Assembly (NCBI RefSeq): GCF_025548555.1
Contig: NZ_JAJLPA010000017.1
Coordinates: 1 to 64,000, forward strand
Direction of reading: 5' to 3'
From: Sphingomonas sp. A2-49
Lineage (GTDB): Bacteria; Pseudomonadota; Alphaproteobacteria; Sphingomonadales; Sphingomonadaceae
Length of the DNA: 64,000 nucleotides
The stretch's first letter is position 1, and each line of letters starts with the position of its first letter. Under the pieces are notes generated by a model. That model saw only the letters and a list, made by a program, of their open reading frames with translations, did no database searches and had not been told where the DNA came from. Of the stretch, positions 19,154-28,719 are shown piece after piece. The position numbers were made by a program, and so were the translations under genes.

Positions 19154-20505
19154 CAGGCGGCCGCCTGCCGGACGGCGTCGCAGATCCGGTCGACCAGCGA
19201 TTCGACCTGGCGGGCATCGTCGCCCTCCGCCATCACCCGGATCACCGGTTCGGTGCCCGACGGGCGGATCACCAGCCGCCCGCTGCCGGCGAGATCGGCC
19301 TCAGCCGCGGCGATCACCGCCTTAACCGAGTCCGCCTCCAGCGGCTTGCCACCGGCGAAGCGGACGTTCTTGAGCAATTGCGGCAGCGGCTCGAAGCGGT
19401 GCAGCACCTCGCTCGCCGGCGCGCCCGCGCGCTTCAGTTCGGCGAGCACCTGCAACGCGGCGACGAGGCCGTCGCCGGTGGTGCCATAGTCCGACAGGAT
19501 GATGTGCCCCGACTGCTCGCCGCCGACGTTGTAGCCGGACGAGCGCATCTTTTCGAGCACGTAACGGTCGCCGACCGCGGTCCGGACCAGCCCAAGCCCC
19601 TGCGCCGACAGATGCCGTTCGAGCCCCAGGTTGGACATTACCGTCGCCACCAGCCCGCCGCCGGCGAGCCGGCCGGCGCGCGCCCAGCTGGTCGCGATCG
19701 TTGCCATCAGCTGGTCGCCGTCGACGACGCGGCCCGTCTCGTCGACGATGATGAGCCGGTCGGCGTCGCCGTCCAGCGCGATGCCGATGTCCGCGCCCGC
19801 CGCGACGACGGTTTCCGACAGCGTCTGCGGCGCGGTCGAACCGACGCCGTCGTTGATGTTGGTGCCGTTGGGGGTGATGCCGATCGACACGACGTCGGCG
19901 CCCAGTTCCCACAGCGCCGCCGGTGCGACCTTGTAGGCCGCGCCGTTCGCGCAATCGACGACGACGCGCAGCCCGTCGAGCCGCAGGTTTTCAGGGAACG
20001 TCGCCTTGGCGAAGTGGATGTAGCGCCCCTGCGCGTCCTCGATCCGGCGCGCGCGGCCGATCTGCGCGGAGGGCGCGAGCGGCACCTGCCCCTCGCCCGC
20101 GCTGTCGATCAGTTGCTCGATCGTCGCCTCGGCATCGTCTGACAGCTTGTAGCCGTCCGGGCCGAACAGCTTGATGCCGTTGTCGGAGAAGGGATTGTGG
20201 CTGGCCGAGATCATCACGCCGATATCGGCGCGCATCGACTGGGTCAGCATCGCCACCGCGGGCGTCGGCAGCGGCCCCACCATGATGACGTCCATGCCGA
20301 CGCTGGTGAAGCCGGCGACCAGCGCCGATTCGAGCATATAGCCCGACAGCCGGGTATCCTTGCCGATCAGCACGCGGTGCTTGTGGTCGCCGCGCTGGAA
20401 ATAGGCGCCCGCCGCCATGCCGACCTTCATCGCCATCGCCGCGGTCATCGCACCGGCGTTGGTCGCGCCCCTGATGCCGTCGGTACCGAAATATTTCCTT
20501 GCCAT
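19153..20505 (-). CDS. glmM: Phosphoglucosamine mutase
   Basis: Cytoplasmic enzyme (450 aa) converting glucosamine-6-phosphate to glucosamine-1-phosphate for UDP-GlcNAc, hence peptidoglycan and LPS. It starts [12 protein letters not shown]; the phosphoserine loop is ISASHNPF with Ser102; the metal loop is DGDADR; the sugar loop is GEQSGH; and the C-terminal phosphate loop is [11 protein letters not shown]. Full length with all four active-site segments. It diverges from the DAACS symporter gene. Confidence 0.97.
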   Translation of the reverse strand: MARKYFGTDGIRGATNAGAMTAAMAMKVGMAAGAYFQRGDHKHRVLIGKDTRLSGYMLESALVAGFTSVGMDVIMVGPLPTPAVAMLTQSMRADIGVMISASHNPFSDNGIKLFGPDGYKLSDDAEATIEQLIDSAGEGQVPLAPSAQIGRARRIEDAQGRYIHFAKATFPENLRLDGLRVVVDCANGAAYKVAPAALWELGADVVSIGITPNGTNINDGVGSTAPQTLSETVVAAGADIGIALDGDADRLIIVDETGRVVDGDQLMATIATSWARAGRLAGGGLVATVMSNLGLERHLSAQGLGLVRTAVGDRYVLEKMRSSGYNVGGEQSGHIILSDYGTTGDGLVAALQVLAELKRAGAPASEVLHRFEPLPQLLKNVRFAGGKPLEADSVKAVIAAAEADLAGSGRLVIRPSGTEPVIRVMAEGDDARQVESLVDRICDAVRQAAA

Positions 20506-20562
20506 CGCGCCCGATCCGTTCCGCTATGCCTGCGTCCCGATCCCGTTGCGCCAAGGAAGCCG

Positions 20563-21783
20563 ATGTCGCAAGCCACCCGTATCCTGATCGCGCTCGTCGT
20601 CGGCATCGCGCTGGGCATCGCCGCGGTCGCGGTCGACCGCGACTGGGCGCTGCGCATCACCGGCGTCACCCAGCCGGTTGGCGAGGCGTGGCTGCACGGC
20701 CTCCAGATGGTCATCGTGCCGCTGATCGTCGGCCTGCTCGTGACCGGCATCGCCGCGACCGCCGAGGCGGCGAAGGCGGGGCGCATCGCCGGTCGCGGGG
20801 TCGCGCTGTTCGTGGTGGTGCTGTGGTGCACGACGCTGATGTCGGCGGCGGTGATGCCGCTGCTGCTCGACCTGTGGCCGCTGCCGGAGGCGTGGGCGGC
20901 GGCGCTGCGCGGCGCGCTGACCGGTGCGCCGGCGATGGGCAAGGTGCCGACGCTCGCCGATTTCTTCGCGACCATCGTCCCCACCAACGTCGTCGCCGCC
21001 GCGGCGGGCGACGCATTCCTGCCGCTGACGGTATTCACGCTCGCCTTCGCCTTCGCGATCACCCGGCTGGACGAAGCGCCGCGGCGACGGCTGACCGATC
21101 TGTTCCAGGCGATCACCGACGCGATGCTGGTCATCATCGGCTGGGTGCTCAAGCTGGCGCCGATCGGCATCTTCGCGCTCGCCTATGGCGTCGGTGCGCG
21201 CACCGGGGCGGCGGCGTTCGGCGCGCTGGTCCATTATATCGTGCTGGTGTCGTCGGTCGGCTTCATCGTGCTGCTGGCGGGCTATCCGGTCGCGCGCTTC
21301 GCCGGCGGCGTGCCGCTGCGCGCCTTCGCCCGCGCGGTCGCGCCGGCACAGGCCGTGGCGATCAGCACGCAATCCTCGCTCGCCTCGCTGCCCGCGATGC
21401 TGAAGGGATCGGCGGAGATCGGCGTGGCGCCGGCGACGGCGGGGATCGTGCTGCCGGTGGCGGTCGCGATCTTTCGCGCGACCAGCCCGGCGATGAACCT
21501 CGCCGTGGCGCTCTACGTCGCGCACTGGCTGGGCGTGCCGATCGGGCCGGGTCAGCTCGCCGCGGGCGTCGCGACCGCGGCGATCACGACGATGGGATCG
21601 GTGTCGCTGCCCGGCACGATCAGCTTCTTCGCCAGCGTCGCCCCCGTCGCCTTCGCGATGGGCGTGCCGATCGAGGCGCTGGGCCTGCTGGTCGCGGTGG
21701 AGACGGTGCCCGACCTGTTCCGGACGGTGGGCAACGTGACGATGGACGTGGCGGTGGCGAGCGTGGTGGGGCGGAGGGCCTGA
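20563..21783 (+). CDS. Dicarboxylate/amino-acid:cation symporter (DAACS)
   Basis: Inner-membrane secondary transporter (406 aa) of the glutamate/C4-dicarboxylate carrier family. It has about eight hydrophobic helices, with a WLHGLQMVIVPLIVGLLVTG segment near the N-terminus and the hairpin-type STQSSLASLPAML in the position of the usual serine-rich re-entrant loop. The NMDG motif of classical GltP/DctA is replaced by RATSPAMN, so substrate preference may differ. A good AAGGAAG Shine-Dalgarno precedes the ATG at 20563. Confidence 0.88.
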   Translation: MSQATRILIALVVGIALGIAAVAVDRDWALRITGVTQPVGEAWLHGLQMVIVPLIVGLLVTGIAATAEAAKAGRIAGRGVALFVVVLWCTTLMSAAVMPLLLDLWPLPEAWAAALRGALTGAPAMGKVPTLADFFATIVPTNVVAAAAGDAFLPLTVFTLAFAFAITRLDEAPRRRLTDLFQAITDAMLVIIGWVLKLAPIGIFALAYGVGARTGAAAFGALVHYIVLVSSVGFIVLLAGYPVARFAGGVPLRAFARAVAPAQAVAISTQSSLASLPAMLKGSAEIGVAPATAGIVLPVAVAIFRATSPAMNLAVALYVAHWLGVPIGPGQLAAGVATAAITTMGSVSLPGTISFFASVAPVAFAMGVPIEALGLLVAVETVPDLFRTVGNVTMDVAVASVVGRRA

Positions 21784-21785
21784 AA

Positions 21786-21908
21786 TCCTCCCCGCTCGCG
21801 GGGAGGGGGACCGGCGCAACCGGTGGAGGGGGGCTTCCTCCGGCGTTGCGCGGCGTGGAAGCCCCCCTCCGTCAGCCTACGGCTGCCACCTCCCCGTGCC
21901 GGGGAGGA
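21786..21908. repeat. Long palindromic repeat (CCTCCCC family)
   Basis: A 123-bp imperfect inverted repeat filling the whole convergent gap between the DAACS symporter and the POT transporter. Its outer arms are TCCTCCCCG...CGGGGAGG and CCTCCCCG...CGGGGAGGA; the inner arms are GGAGGGGGGCTTCC and its complement. It is the same family as 10021-10167. By position it could serve as a two-way terminator. Confidence 0.85.
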
Positions 21909-21911
21909 CTG

Positions 21912-23726
21912 TCACTTCACCCCGTGCATCCATTTCCTGAGCGGCCACGACAGCAGCAACAGCACGATGCCGAGGCCGATCGCCCATTCGGCGATCAGCG
22001 TGAACACGCCGTTATAGGTGTCCAGGCTGACCTTCAGGTTGGTGACCTGTCCGCCGACCGTCTCGACGCTGGCGACCTGCGCGATCATGCCGGCGAAATA
22101 TTGCGCGACCGAGATCGACAGGAACCACACGCCCATCATCAGCCCGACGATGCGCGCGATCGACAGCTTGGTAATCATCGACAGCCCGACCGGCGAGATG
22201 CACAGCTCCGCGAGCGAATGGATCAGGTACAGGCCCGCAAGCCACCAGATCCCGACCTTGAAGTCGGGCCCGACGAAGCTGCTGCCCCAGACGAGGAATA
22301 GGAAGCCCGCGCCGACGCCCATCAGCGCGAGGCCGAACTTGACCGGGATCGAGGGTTCGCGGCCCGCCGCCGCCAGCTTCGTCCACATCGCCGCCATCAC
22401 CGGCGCGAACAGCACGATGAACAAGGCGTTGAACGTCTGCGTCTGCCCCGCCGAGATCGGATAGCCGAAGACGTGGAGATCGGTGTTGCGATCGGCGAAC
22501 AGGGTCAGGCTCGACCCCGCCTGTTCGAACAGCGTCCAGAAGACGACGTTGAAGGTGATGAGCACCATCGCCGCCAGCATCATCTGGAATTCGGTGCGGC
22601 TGCCCGACACGAAGCTCCAGATCAGGATGCCGGGCACCGCGACGATGAACGTGCCGAACAGCAATTTGCCCATCAGCGGCAGCGCCAGCACATAGGCGAA
22701 GATCGATCCCGCCCCCGCGGTCGATTCCGCGCTGTTCATCAGGTTGACGAACAACAGGTAGAACAAAGGGATGCCGATGAGGGCCGCGGCATAGATGCCG
22801 ATGGTGCGGTTGGCGGGCTGTCCCGCGGGCTGCTCGCCGTATCCGTCGAGGCGGCCGCCGTCGAATTGCACGAGCATCCACGACAGCATCATGCCGATCG
22901 CCGCCAACCCGAAGCCCGCCCACCAGCCGAGCCCGTCCCAGACCCCCGGAATGCCCACCGCGAGCAACGGGCACAGGAATTGCGACAGCAGCGACCCGAG
23001 GTTGATGCCCATGTAGAAGATGGTGAAGCCGCTGTCGCGGCGGCGATCGCCCTGCGCGTACAATTCGCCGACCATGGTCGAGATGTTGGGCTTGAAGAAC
23101 CCGTTGCCGACCGAAACCATGCACAGCGCGATCAGCATCAGCGTCGTATAGAAGGGGCTGCGCGCGCCGTCGGAGGCGAAGCCGCCCTTGGCAATCGTGC
23201 GTTGCGGCTGGCCGTCCGCGCCGAGCAGCGCGACGCTGCCGTCGTCATTGCCCTTGATCGCGAGCTTGTTCGCGCCGTCGACGACGTAGCGTGTCTCGAC
23301 GCCGCCCGCGCGCTCGACCGACACCGCATAGCGCTGGCCGTCGATCGTCGCATAGGGCTTGGCCGCGTCGCCGCCGAAGCAGAGGGTGAGATAGCCGAGC
23401 GCCATCAGGATCGCGCCGAACTTCACCGCGCGCTTCGACCCCAGATACTGGTCGGCGAGGTAACCGCCGACCAGCGGCGTCAGATACACCAGCGCGGTAT
23501 AGCCGCCGTAGAGGCCCGTGGCGGCACGGTCGCCGAACAGGAAATGCTGCGTCAGGTACAGCGTGAGCAGCGCGCGCATGCCGTAATAGCCGAAGCGTTC
23601 CCACATCTCCGTGGTGAACAGGCGCGCGAGCTGGCGGGGATGGCCGAACCAGGTCTTCTCGGCGGCCGGATTGACGTGACTGATATCCGGCTCGGCGCGA
23701 TTGTCCGCCGTCGGGGTGTCCACCAT
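21912..23726 (-). CDS. POT/PTR-family peptide:proton symporter
   Basis: Inner-membrane peptide transporter (604 aa) of the proton-dependent oligopeptide family. The ExxERFxYY signature is present as EMWERFGYYGMRAL near residue 40, and FYMGINLGSLLS matches the second POT motif. About 14 helices. A soluble insert of roughly 60 residues (around 125-190, rich in Gly/Asp) lies between early helices, making it longer than typical ~500-aa POT proteins; this insert is known in some proteobacterial members. Likely imports di- or tripeptides. Confidence 0.92.
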   Translation of the reverse strand: MVDTPTADNRAEPDISHVNPAAEKTWFGHPRQLARLFTTEMWERFGYYGMRALLTLYLTQHFLFGDRAATGLYGGYTALVYLTPLVGGYLADQYLGSKRAVKFGAILMALGYLTLCFGGDAAKPYATIDGQRYAVSVERAGGVETRYVVDGANKLAIKGNDDGSVALLGADGQPQRTIAKGGFASDGARSPFYTTLMLIALCMVSVGNGFFKPNISTMVGELYAQGDRRRDSGFTIFYMGINLGSLLSQFLCPLLAVGIPGVWDGLGWWAGFGLAAIGMMLSWMLVQFDGGRLDGYGEQPAGQPANRTIGIYAAALIGIPLFYLLFVNLMNSAESTAGAGSIFAYVLALPLMGKLLFGTFIVAVPGILIWSFVSGSRTEFQMMLAAMVLITFNVVFWTLFEQAGSSLTLFADRNTDLHVFGYPISAGQTQTFNALFIVLFAPVMAAMWTKLAAAGREPSIPVKFGLALMGVGAGFLFLVWGSSFVGPDFKVGIWWLAGLYLIHSLAELCISPVGLSMITKLSIARIVGLMMGVWFLSISVAQYFAGMIAQVASVETVGGQVTNLKVSLDTYNGVFTLIAEWAIGLGIVLLLLSWPLRKWMHGVK

Positions 23727-23836
23727 GCATTACGCTCCCTGATACGCTGGAGCTCTACGGGCCCCTGACCAAGCGGGCGACCCTAGCGACAAAGCCGTTG
23801 CTGTAAATATCGCGTGGGCCGTCTATGGCGCCGGGC

Positions 23837-24442
23837 ATGGCCGATCCGATCTTCAACGACACCTCCACCCCGCTGTCGCTTCTCGCCACGCGGCGGTCGG
23901 GCAAGCCGCGCGATCTGGTCGCGCCCGGCCCCGATCGCGCGCAGCTGGAGCATATGCTGGCGATCGCCGCGCGCACGCCCGATCACGGCAAGCTGTCGCC
24001 CTGGCGGTTCGTCGTGATCGACGATCGCGACGCGCTGTCGCGCCTGATCGTCGAGGCCTATCGCGCCGAACGGCCGCAGGCGGCGCGGACGGAGATCGAC
24101 TCGCTCGACCAGTTCGCGCGCCAAGCGCCCGCGCTGGTCGTCGTCCTGTCCTCGCCCAGCGCGACCAGCCATATCCCCCTGTGGGAACAGCAATTGTCGG
24201 CGGGGGCGGCGACCATGAACCTGCTCCACGCGGCGCATGCGATGGGCTTCGCGGGCGGCTGGCTGACCGGCTGGCCGTCGGTGTCGACCGCGGTGCGCGA
24301 CGCGTTGGGCGGTCCCCACGAACGGATCGTCGGCTTCGTCTTCCTCGGCACGCCTGCACGCGCGCTGGAGGAACGGCCCCGCCCGGACATGGCACGGATC
24401 GTCTCGCATTGGCCCAAAGACCTATCCGCCACAGCGCGTTGA
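23837..24442 (+). CDS. Nitroreductase-family flavoprotein
   Basis: A predicted FMN-dependent oxidoreductase of 201 aa, similar to the YdjA type. It has an N-terminal LLATRRSGKP phosphate-binding segment, TPDHGKLSPWRFVVI, a central LWEQQLSAGAATMNLLHAAHAMG helix, and IVGFVFLGTPA near the end. Physiological substrate unknown. An ATG at 23825 would add four residues; neither start has a strong Shine-Dalgarno. Transcribed toward the GntR regulator, 37 bp apart. Confidence 0.88.
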   Translation: MADPIFNDTSTPLSLLATRRSGKPRDLVAPGPDRAQLEHMLAIAARTPDHGKLSPWRFVVIDDRDALSRLIVEAYRAERPQAARTEIDSLDQFARQAPALVVVLSSPSATSHIPLWEQQLSAGAATMNLLHAAHAMGFAGGWLTGWPSVSTAVRDALGGPHERIVGFVFLGTPARALEERPRPDMARIVSHWPKDLSATAR

Positions 24443-24479
24443 CGGTGGACCTTTTCGCCCATTGCTGTATTAAGCCAGC

Positions 24480-24836
24480 ATGACAGCGCTGAGCAACGAG
24501 GATAGCCCGGTCTATATCCGGCTGCGGGGCACGATCGCGGCGGGAATCCTGCGCGGCGACTATCGCGCCGGCGACCAATTGCCCTCGGTCCGCGCCTTCG
24601 CCGCCGAACACGGCGCCAACCCGCTGACCGTCGCCAAGGCATACCAGAGCTTTCAGGACGACGGCTATGTCGAGGTCCGCCGCGGCGTCGGCATGTTCGT
24701 GCTGCCCGGCGCGTCCGAAAAGTTGCGCGCCGCGGAACGGGCGAATTTCGTCGAGACGCAATGGCCGCGGATCCTCGGCTACATCGACCTGCTCGGCCTC
24801 GACGCCGCCGACCTGCTGGAACGCGAACGCGCCTGA
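24480..24836 (+). CDS. GntR-family regulator (YtrA-like, short)
   Basis: A 118-aa transcription factor. Residues about 10-75 form a GntR winged helix, with LPSVRAFAAEHGANPLTVAKAYQ as the helix-turn-helix and the wing VEVRRGVGMFVL. The remaining ~40 residues make only a short helical dimerisation tail, as in the YtrA subfamily; there is no effector-binding domain. Such regulators often control adjacent transporter genes, but none follows here. Confidence 0.9.
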   Translation: MTALSNEDSPVYIRLRGTIAAGILRGDYRAGDQLPSVRAFAAEHGANPLTVAKAYQSFQDDGYVEVRRGVGMFVLPGASEKLRAAERANFVETQWPRILGYIDLLGLDAADLLERERA

Positions 24837-24910
24837 TTGTGGCCTGGGGGCGCAACGTCCCCGCGCCGCCGGCGCCGTTGCCGGCTTCCGCCGCTCTTCG
24901 CGACCTTTGA

Positions 24911-25021
24911 TTCACGCGAAGACGCGATGGCGCGAAGGTGGTGCGGCCTTTGCGGCGTCGGCACGGGGGATGCCATTGCCGGCGGCGCGACCCCATTGCG
25001 TCTTCGCGTCTGCGCGCGAAG
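24911..25021. repeat. Inverted pair of TTCGCG-type repeats
   Basis: Two copies of the repeat seen at 18855, in opposite orientation: ACGCGAAGACGC at 24914-24925 and its exact complement GCGTCTTCGCGT at 24998-25009, 72 bp apart. They lie between the GntR gene and the nat gene end, and may form a stem-loop or mark a small mobile palindrome. Confidence 0.65.
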
Positions 25022-25024
25022 ACA

Positions 25025-25858
25025 TCAGAACAGCCCCAGCCGCTCCACTTCGTCCGGGGTCAGGTCGATGCCGAACATCAGCGACATGCGCATGCGATAG
25101 ACACGCGGATCGGTGATCTCGGCGGCACTGCTGCTGTCCCCGGCGCGGCGGTGGTAGCGACGGTCGGTCAGCCCGGCGAGGCCGTGCGGCAGGACGATGC
25201 TGGCGATCGTCAGCCGGGTGAAGCGGCTCTCCGGCGCCGTCGCGGTCCAGTGATTCGACAGCGCGAGATCGGCGTCGAACACTGCCGTCTCGTGGAAACT
25301 GTATTGCGGTTGCCAGCCCTCGCCGGTGCCGCGGCCGTCGGTCGATCCGGGATCGCCCTTGCGGCTGAGCATCCAGCCGTGATCGGCGTGCCGGTCGAGG
25401 CGGAATACGGCGCCGTCGGGCGCGTCCGCCTGCCACCCGTCGGCGAGCGCCATCACCGGCGCATAGCTGCCGCCGAACCCGGCGTCGGCGATCCAGTCAC
25501 GCCCGTCGATCGTCACGAGGCTCAAGGTATGCGTCAGTGGCGGCGCCTGGTCCGCGCCCAGCCAGACGCGGGCGAGTAGCGGACGGACGCGAAAGCCGAG
25601 CGCGGCCAGCGCGTCCATGAACAACCGGTTGTGCTCGAAGCAATAGCCGCCGCGCCGTGCGGTCACCAGCTTGGCGAAGACGCTGTCGGAATCGATCGCG
25701 ATGCCGCGGCCGAGGCGCACGTCGAGGTTCTCGAACGGGATCGCGAGACGGTGCTCGCGCTGCAACCGGCCGAGGCCCTCGGCATCGGGCGTGACGCGCG
25801 CGGGCAGGTTGACGCGCGCAAGATAGCTGTCGAGGTCGAACATCTTGGAAAAACTCAT
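25025..25858 (-). CDS. nat: Arylamine N-acetyltransferase
   Basis: Cytoplasmic enzyme (277 aa) that moves acetyl or other acyl groups from CoA to arylamines or related acceptors. The catalytic triad is visible: Cys73 in RRGGYCFEHN, His110 in LTHTLSL, and Asp125 in WIADAGFGG. PFENLDVRLGR near the N-terminus is also diagnostic. The ATG at 25858 is chosen; a later ATG at 25843 is possible. No clear Shine-Dalgarno is seen. Confidence 0.94.
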   Translation of the reverse strand: MSFSKMFDLDSYLARVNLPARVTPDAEGLGRLQREHRLAIPFENLDVRLGRGIAIDSDSVFAKLVTARRGGYCFEHNRLFMDALAALGFRVRPLLARVWLGADQAPPLTHTLSLVTIDGRDWIADAGFGGSYAPVMALADGWQADAPDGAVFRLDRHADHGWMLSRKGDPGSTDGRGTGEGWQPQYSFHETAVFDADLALSNHWTATAPESRFTRLTIASIVLPHGLAGLTDRRYHRRAGDSSSAAEITDPRVYRMRMSLMFGIDLTPDEVERLGLF

Positions 25859-25933
25859 GGGATGCGATTTGTGCCCCGCGCACGGGAAGGTCGCGCAGAC
25901 GGCGCGGCGGATAGGGGCTCCCGTAGTCGCGAG

Positions 25934-25979
25934 CCCCTCCACCGTCGGCCGGCGCGCGCCCCCCCCTGACGGGGGAGGA
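25934..25979. repeat. Half copy of CCTCCCC-family repeat
   Basis: CCCCTCCACC, a short GC stem, then CCCCCCCC and GGGGGAGGA: this matches only the right half of the elements at 10021 and 21786. It lies between nat and the acyl-CoA dehydrogenase gene and looks like a truncated remnant. Confidence 0.55.
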
Positions 25980-25981
25980 CT

Positions 25982-27712
25982 TCAGGCCGCGAACGCTTCC
26001 GCCGGCACCGCGTACAGCACGTCGGCGCTGGCGGTGGCCGCCGCCCTCAGCCCCATCGCTTCCGGCACGATCTGGTCGAGATAGAAGCGCACCGCGGCGC
26101 GCTTCACGACCGCGAACGCCTCGTCCCCCGCCGCGTGGCGCCCCTCGCGTTCCATCAGCCAGCCGCACGTCGCGACCGAGGTCATCGTCAGGAACGGATA
26201 GCTGGCGGCGAGCCGGTCGTCGGCGTCCGCGGTGACGAGGCGGTGGGCGATGGCGTCGACCGCGTCGATCAAAGCCACGAGGTCGGGATGCTCCGCTTCG
26301 GCGCGCATGTCCGCGACCAGCGCGGCGAAGGCGCCGCCACCTTCCTGGTTATGGCCGAGGCCGAGCTTGCGCCCGACAAGATCGGCCGCCTGAATGCCGT
26401 TGGTGCCTTCGTAGATCGGGGTGATGCGGGCATCGCGGAAATACTGGGCAGCGCCGGTTTCCTCGACATAGCCCATGCCGCCGTGCACCTGGATGCCGAG
26501 CGACGCCACCTCGTTGCCGATGTCGGTGCCATGCGCCTTGGCGAGCGGGGTGACGATCTCCAGCCGGTCCCGCGCCGCGGCATCGCCCAGCCCGGCGCGA
26601 TCGACCTGGCCGGCGGCATAATAGACCAGCGCCCGTGCCGCCTGCGTCTGCGCCTTCATCCGCAGCAGCATGCGGCGGACGTCGGGATGGTCGACGATGC
26701 GCACCGGATCCTTCACCACCGAGCCGGCGCGCGCCGACTGGACGCGTTCGAGCGCATAGCCGACCGCCTTCTGCGTCGCGCCCTCGGCGATCTGCACGCC
26801 TTGCAGGCCGACGTTGAGACGGGCGTTGTTCATCATCGTGAACATCGCGCGCATCCCGCCATGCTCCGCGCCGATCAGCTCGCCGATGCAATCGTCATGG
26901 TCGCCGAAGCTCAGCACGCAGGTGGGCGAGGCGTGGAGCCCCATCTTGTGCTCGATCGACACGACGCGGACATCGTTGAAGTCGCCCGGCGTGCCGTCGT
27001 CGCGCAACCGGAACTTGGGCACCAGGAACAGGCTGATGCCGCGGGTGCCGGCGGGCGCGTCGGGCGTGCGCGCGAGGACGAGGTGGACGATATTGTCCGC
27101 CATGTCGTGGTCGCCGAACGAAATGTAGATCTTGGTCCCCTTGATCGACCAGGTCCCGTCGCCGCGCGGGCGCGCGGTTGCGCGCAGCGCGCCGACGTCG
27201 CTGCCCGCCTGCGGCTCGGTGAGGTTCATCGTGCCGGTCCAGGCGCCGGTGGCGAGATGCGGCAGGTACAGCGCCTGCTGATCCGGGCTGCCGTGATGGA
27301 TCAGCGCCTCGATCGCGCCGACGGTCAGCGTCGGGCACAGCGCGAACCCCATGTTGGCGCTGCCCAGCGTATCGAGCACCGCGGTCTGGATCGCGAAGGG
27401 CAGCCCCTGCCCGCCGAATGCCTCGGGCACGCCGATCGTGCCCCAGCCGCCCTCGACGTAATCGTGATACGCCTTGACGAAGCTCGCCGGCATATGGACG
27501 CCGTCGGGCGACCATTTCGCGCCGACGGTGTCGCCTTCGCGGTTGAGCGGCGCCCATTCGCCGCCGGCGAATTCGCCGACCCCTTCCAGCACCGCATCGA
27601 CGACGTCGGCGCTGGCGGCGGCGAACCGCGGCGTCCCGGCGAGTTCGTCGATGCGGACGACATGCTCCAGCACGAAACGCTGGTCGGCGACGGCGGCGGT
27701 AAAGGACATCAT
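25982..27712 (-). CDS. Acyl-CoA dehydrogenase (DmdC-like, large form)
   Basis: FAD-dependent acyl-CoA dehydrogenase of 576 aa. The middle has MNLTEPQAGSDVGALRATA and KGTKIYISFGDHD, typical FAD/substrate segments; Glu435 in PIYEGTNGIQ is the expected catalytic base. The extended N-terminus and a C-terminal ~120-residue helical domain place it with the larger acyl-CoA dehydrogenase subgroup that includes 3-methylmercaptopropionyl-CoA dehydrogenase. Substrate is uncertain; no DMSP or beta-oxidation genes are adjacent. Tandem ATGs at 27712 and 27709. Confidence 0.9.
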   Translation of the reverse strand: MMSFTAAVADQRFVLEHVVRIDELAGTPRFAAASADVVDAVLEGVGEFAGGEWAPLNREGDTVGAKWSPDGVHMPASFVKAYHDYVEGGWGTIGVPEAFGGQGLPFAIQTAVLDTLGSANMGFALCPTLTVGAIEALIHHGSPDQQALYLPHLATGAWTGTMNLTEPQAGSDVGALRATARPRGDGTWSIKGTKIYISFGDHDMADNIVHLVLARTPDAPAGTRGISLFLVPKFRLRDDGTPGDFNDVRVVSIEHKMGLHASPTCVLSFGDHDDCIGELIGAEHGGMRAMFTMMNNARLNVGLQGVQIAEGATQKAVGYALERVQSARAGSVVKDPVRIVDHPDVRRMLLRMKAQTQAARALVYYAAGQVDRAGLGDAAARDRLEIVTPLAKAHGTDIGNEVASLGIQVHGGMGYVEETGAAQYFRDARITPIYEGTNGIQAADLVGRKLGLGHNQEGGGAFAALVADMRAEAEHPDLVALIDAVDAIAHRLVTADADDRLAASYPFLTMTSVATCGWLMEREGRHAAGDEAFAVVKRAAVRFYLDQIVPEAMGLRAAATASADVLYAVPAEAFAA

Positions 27713-27748
27713 TCTCTCCCAGGATCGGCTTCGATATAGCCCCTCGCG

Positions 27749-28681
27749 ATGGCCGATCCAAACCCGCGCATCTTACCCTACGGCATGGCCGCGATCGCGG
27801 AGGCCGCGGCGCGAATCGGTCGCGGCGAATGCGTCGCGGTGCCGACCGAGACGGTCTATGGCCTCGCGGCGGATGCGGGGAATGCGGCGGCGGTCGCGGG
27901 CATCTATGCCGCGAAGGGCCGGCCGAGCTTCAACCCGCTGATCGTCCATGTCGCCGACGCCGACGCGGCGGAGGCGCTGGCGGTGTTCGACGCCGATGCC
28001 CGCACGCTGGCGGCGGCGTTCTGGCCGGGCCCGCTGACGCTGGTGCTGCCGCTGCGCGCAGGCGCGCCGATCGCGTCGCTGGTGACCGCGGGCCTGCCGA
28101 CGATCGCGATCCGCGTGCCGCGCCATCGCGCGATGCAGGCGGTGCTGGCGGCGAGCGCGCGGCCGCTCGCCGCGCCGTCGGCGAACGCCAGCAACGGCAT
28201 CAGTCCGACCCGCGCGGCGCATGTCGCCGCCAGCCTCGGCACGCGCGTGCCGCTGATCGTCGACGATGGCGCGACCGCGGCGGGGCTCGAATCGACCATC
28301 GTGGCGGGTCGCACGATCCTGCGCCCCGGGCCGATCACCGCCGCGGACATGCCGTTTCCGGTCGTGCGACACTCTATAGACTCTATAGACTCTGGCATCA
28401 CCGCGCCGGGTCAGCTCGCGGCGCATTATGCCCCGCGCAAGCCGCTGCGGCTGGGGGCGACCGATGCGCGCCGCGACGAATGGCTGATCGGCTATGGCAC
28501 GGTCGCGGGCGACGACACGCTGTCCGCGTCGGGCGACCTGCGCGAGGCGGCGGCGCGGCTGTTCGATGCGCTGCACCGCGCCGATGCGGGCGACCGGGCG
28601 GGAATCGCGATCGCACCGGTGCCGTGCGACGGGCTGGGCGAGGCGATCAACGACCGGCTGGCCCGCGCCGCGCACCGCTGA
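27749..28681 (+). CDS. L-threonylcarbamoyladenylate synthase (Sua5 type)
   Basis: Cytoplasmic enzyme (310 aa) that makes threonylcarbamoyl-AMP for tRNA t6A37. The YrdC domain (about 10-200) has CVAVPTETVYGLAADA, KGRPSFNPLIVHV and PLAAPSANASNGISPT. A C-terminal Sua5 domain (about 216-310) begins GITAPGQLAAHYAP. The linker at about 209-215 reads SIDSIDS, encoded by an AT-rich 9-bp tandem repeat. Diverges from the acyl-CoA dehydrogenase gene. Confidence 0.95.
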   Translation: MADPNPRILPYGMAAIAEAAARIGRGECVAVPTETVYGLAADAGNAAAVAGIYAAKGRPSFNPLIVHVADADAAEALAVFDADARTLAAAFWPGPLTLVLPLRAGAPIASLVTAGLPTIAIRVPRHRAMQAVLAASARPLAAPSANASNGISPTRAAHVAASLGTRVPLIVDDGATAAGLESTIVAGRTILRPGPITAADMPFPVVRHSIDSIDSGITAPGQLAAHYAPRKPLRLGATDARRDEWLIGYGTVAGDDTLSASGDLREAAARLFDALHRADAGDRAGIAIAPVPCDGLGEAINDRLARAAHR

Positions 28682-28719
28682 TCGGGACCGCCGGGCACGA
28701 TCGCTCCGGACGGCCGAAA

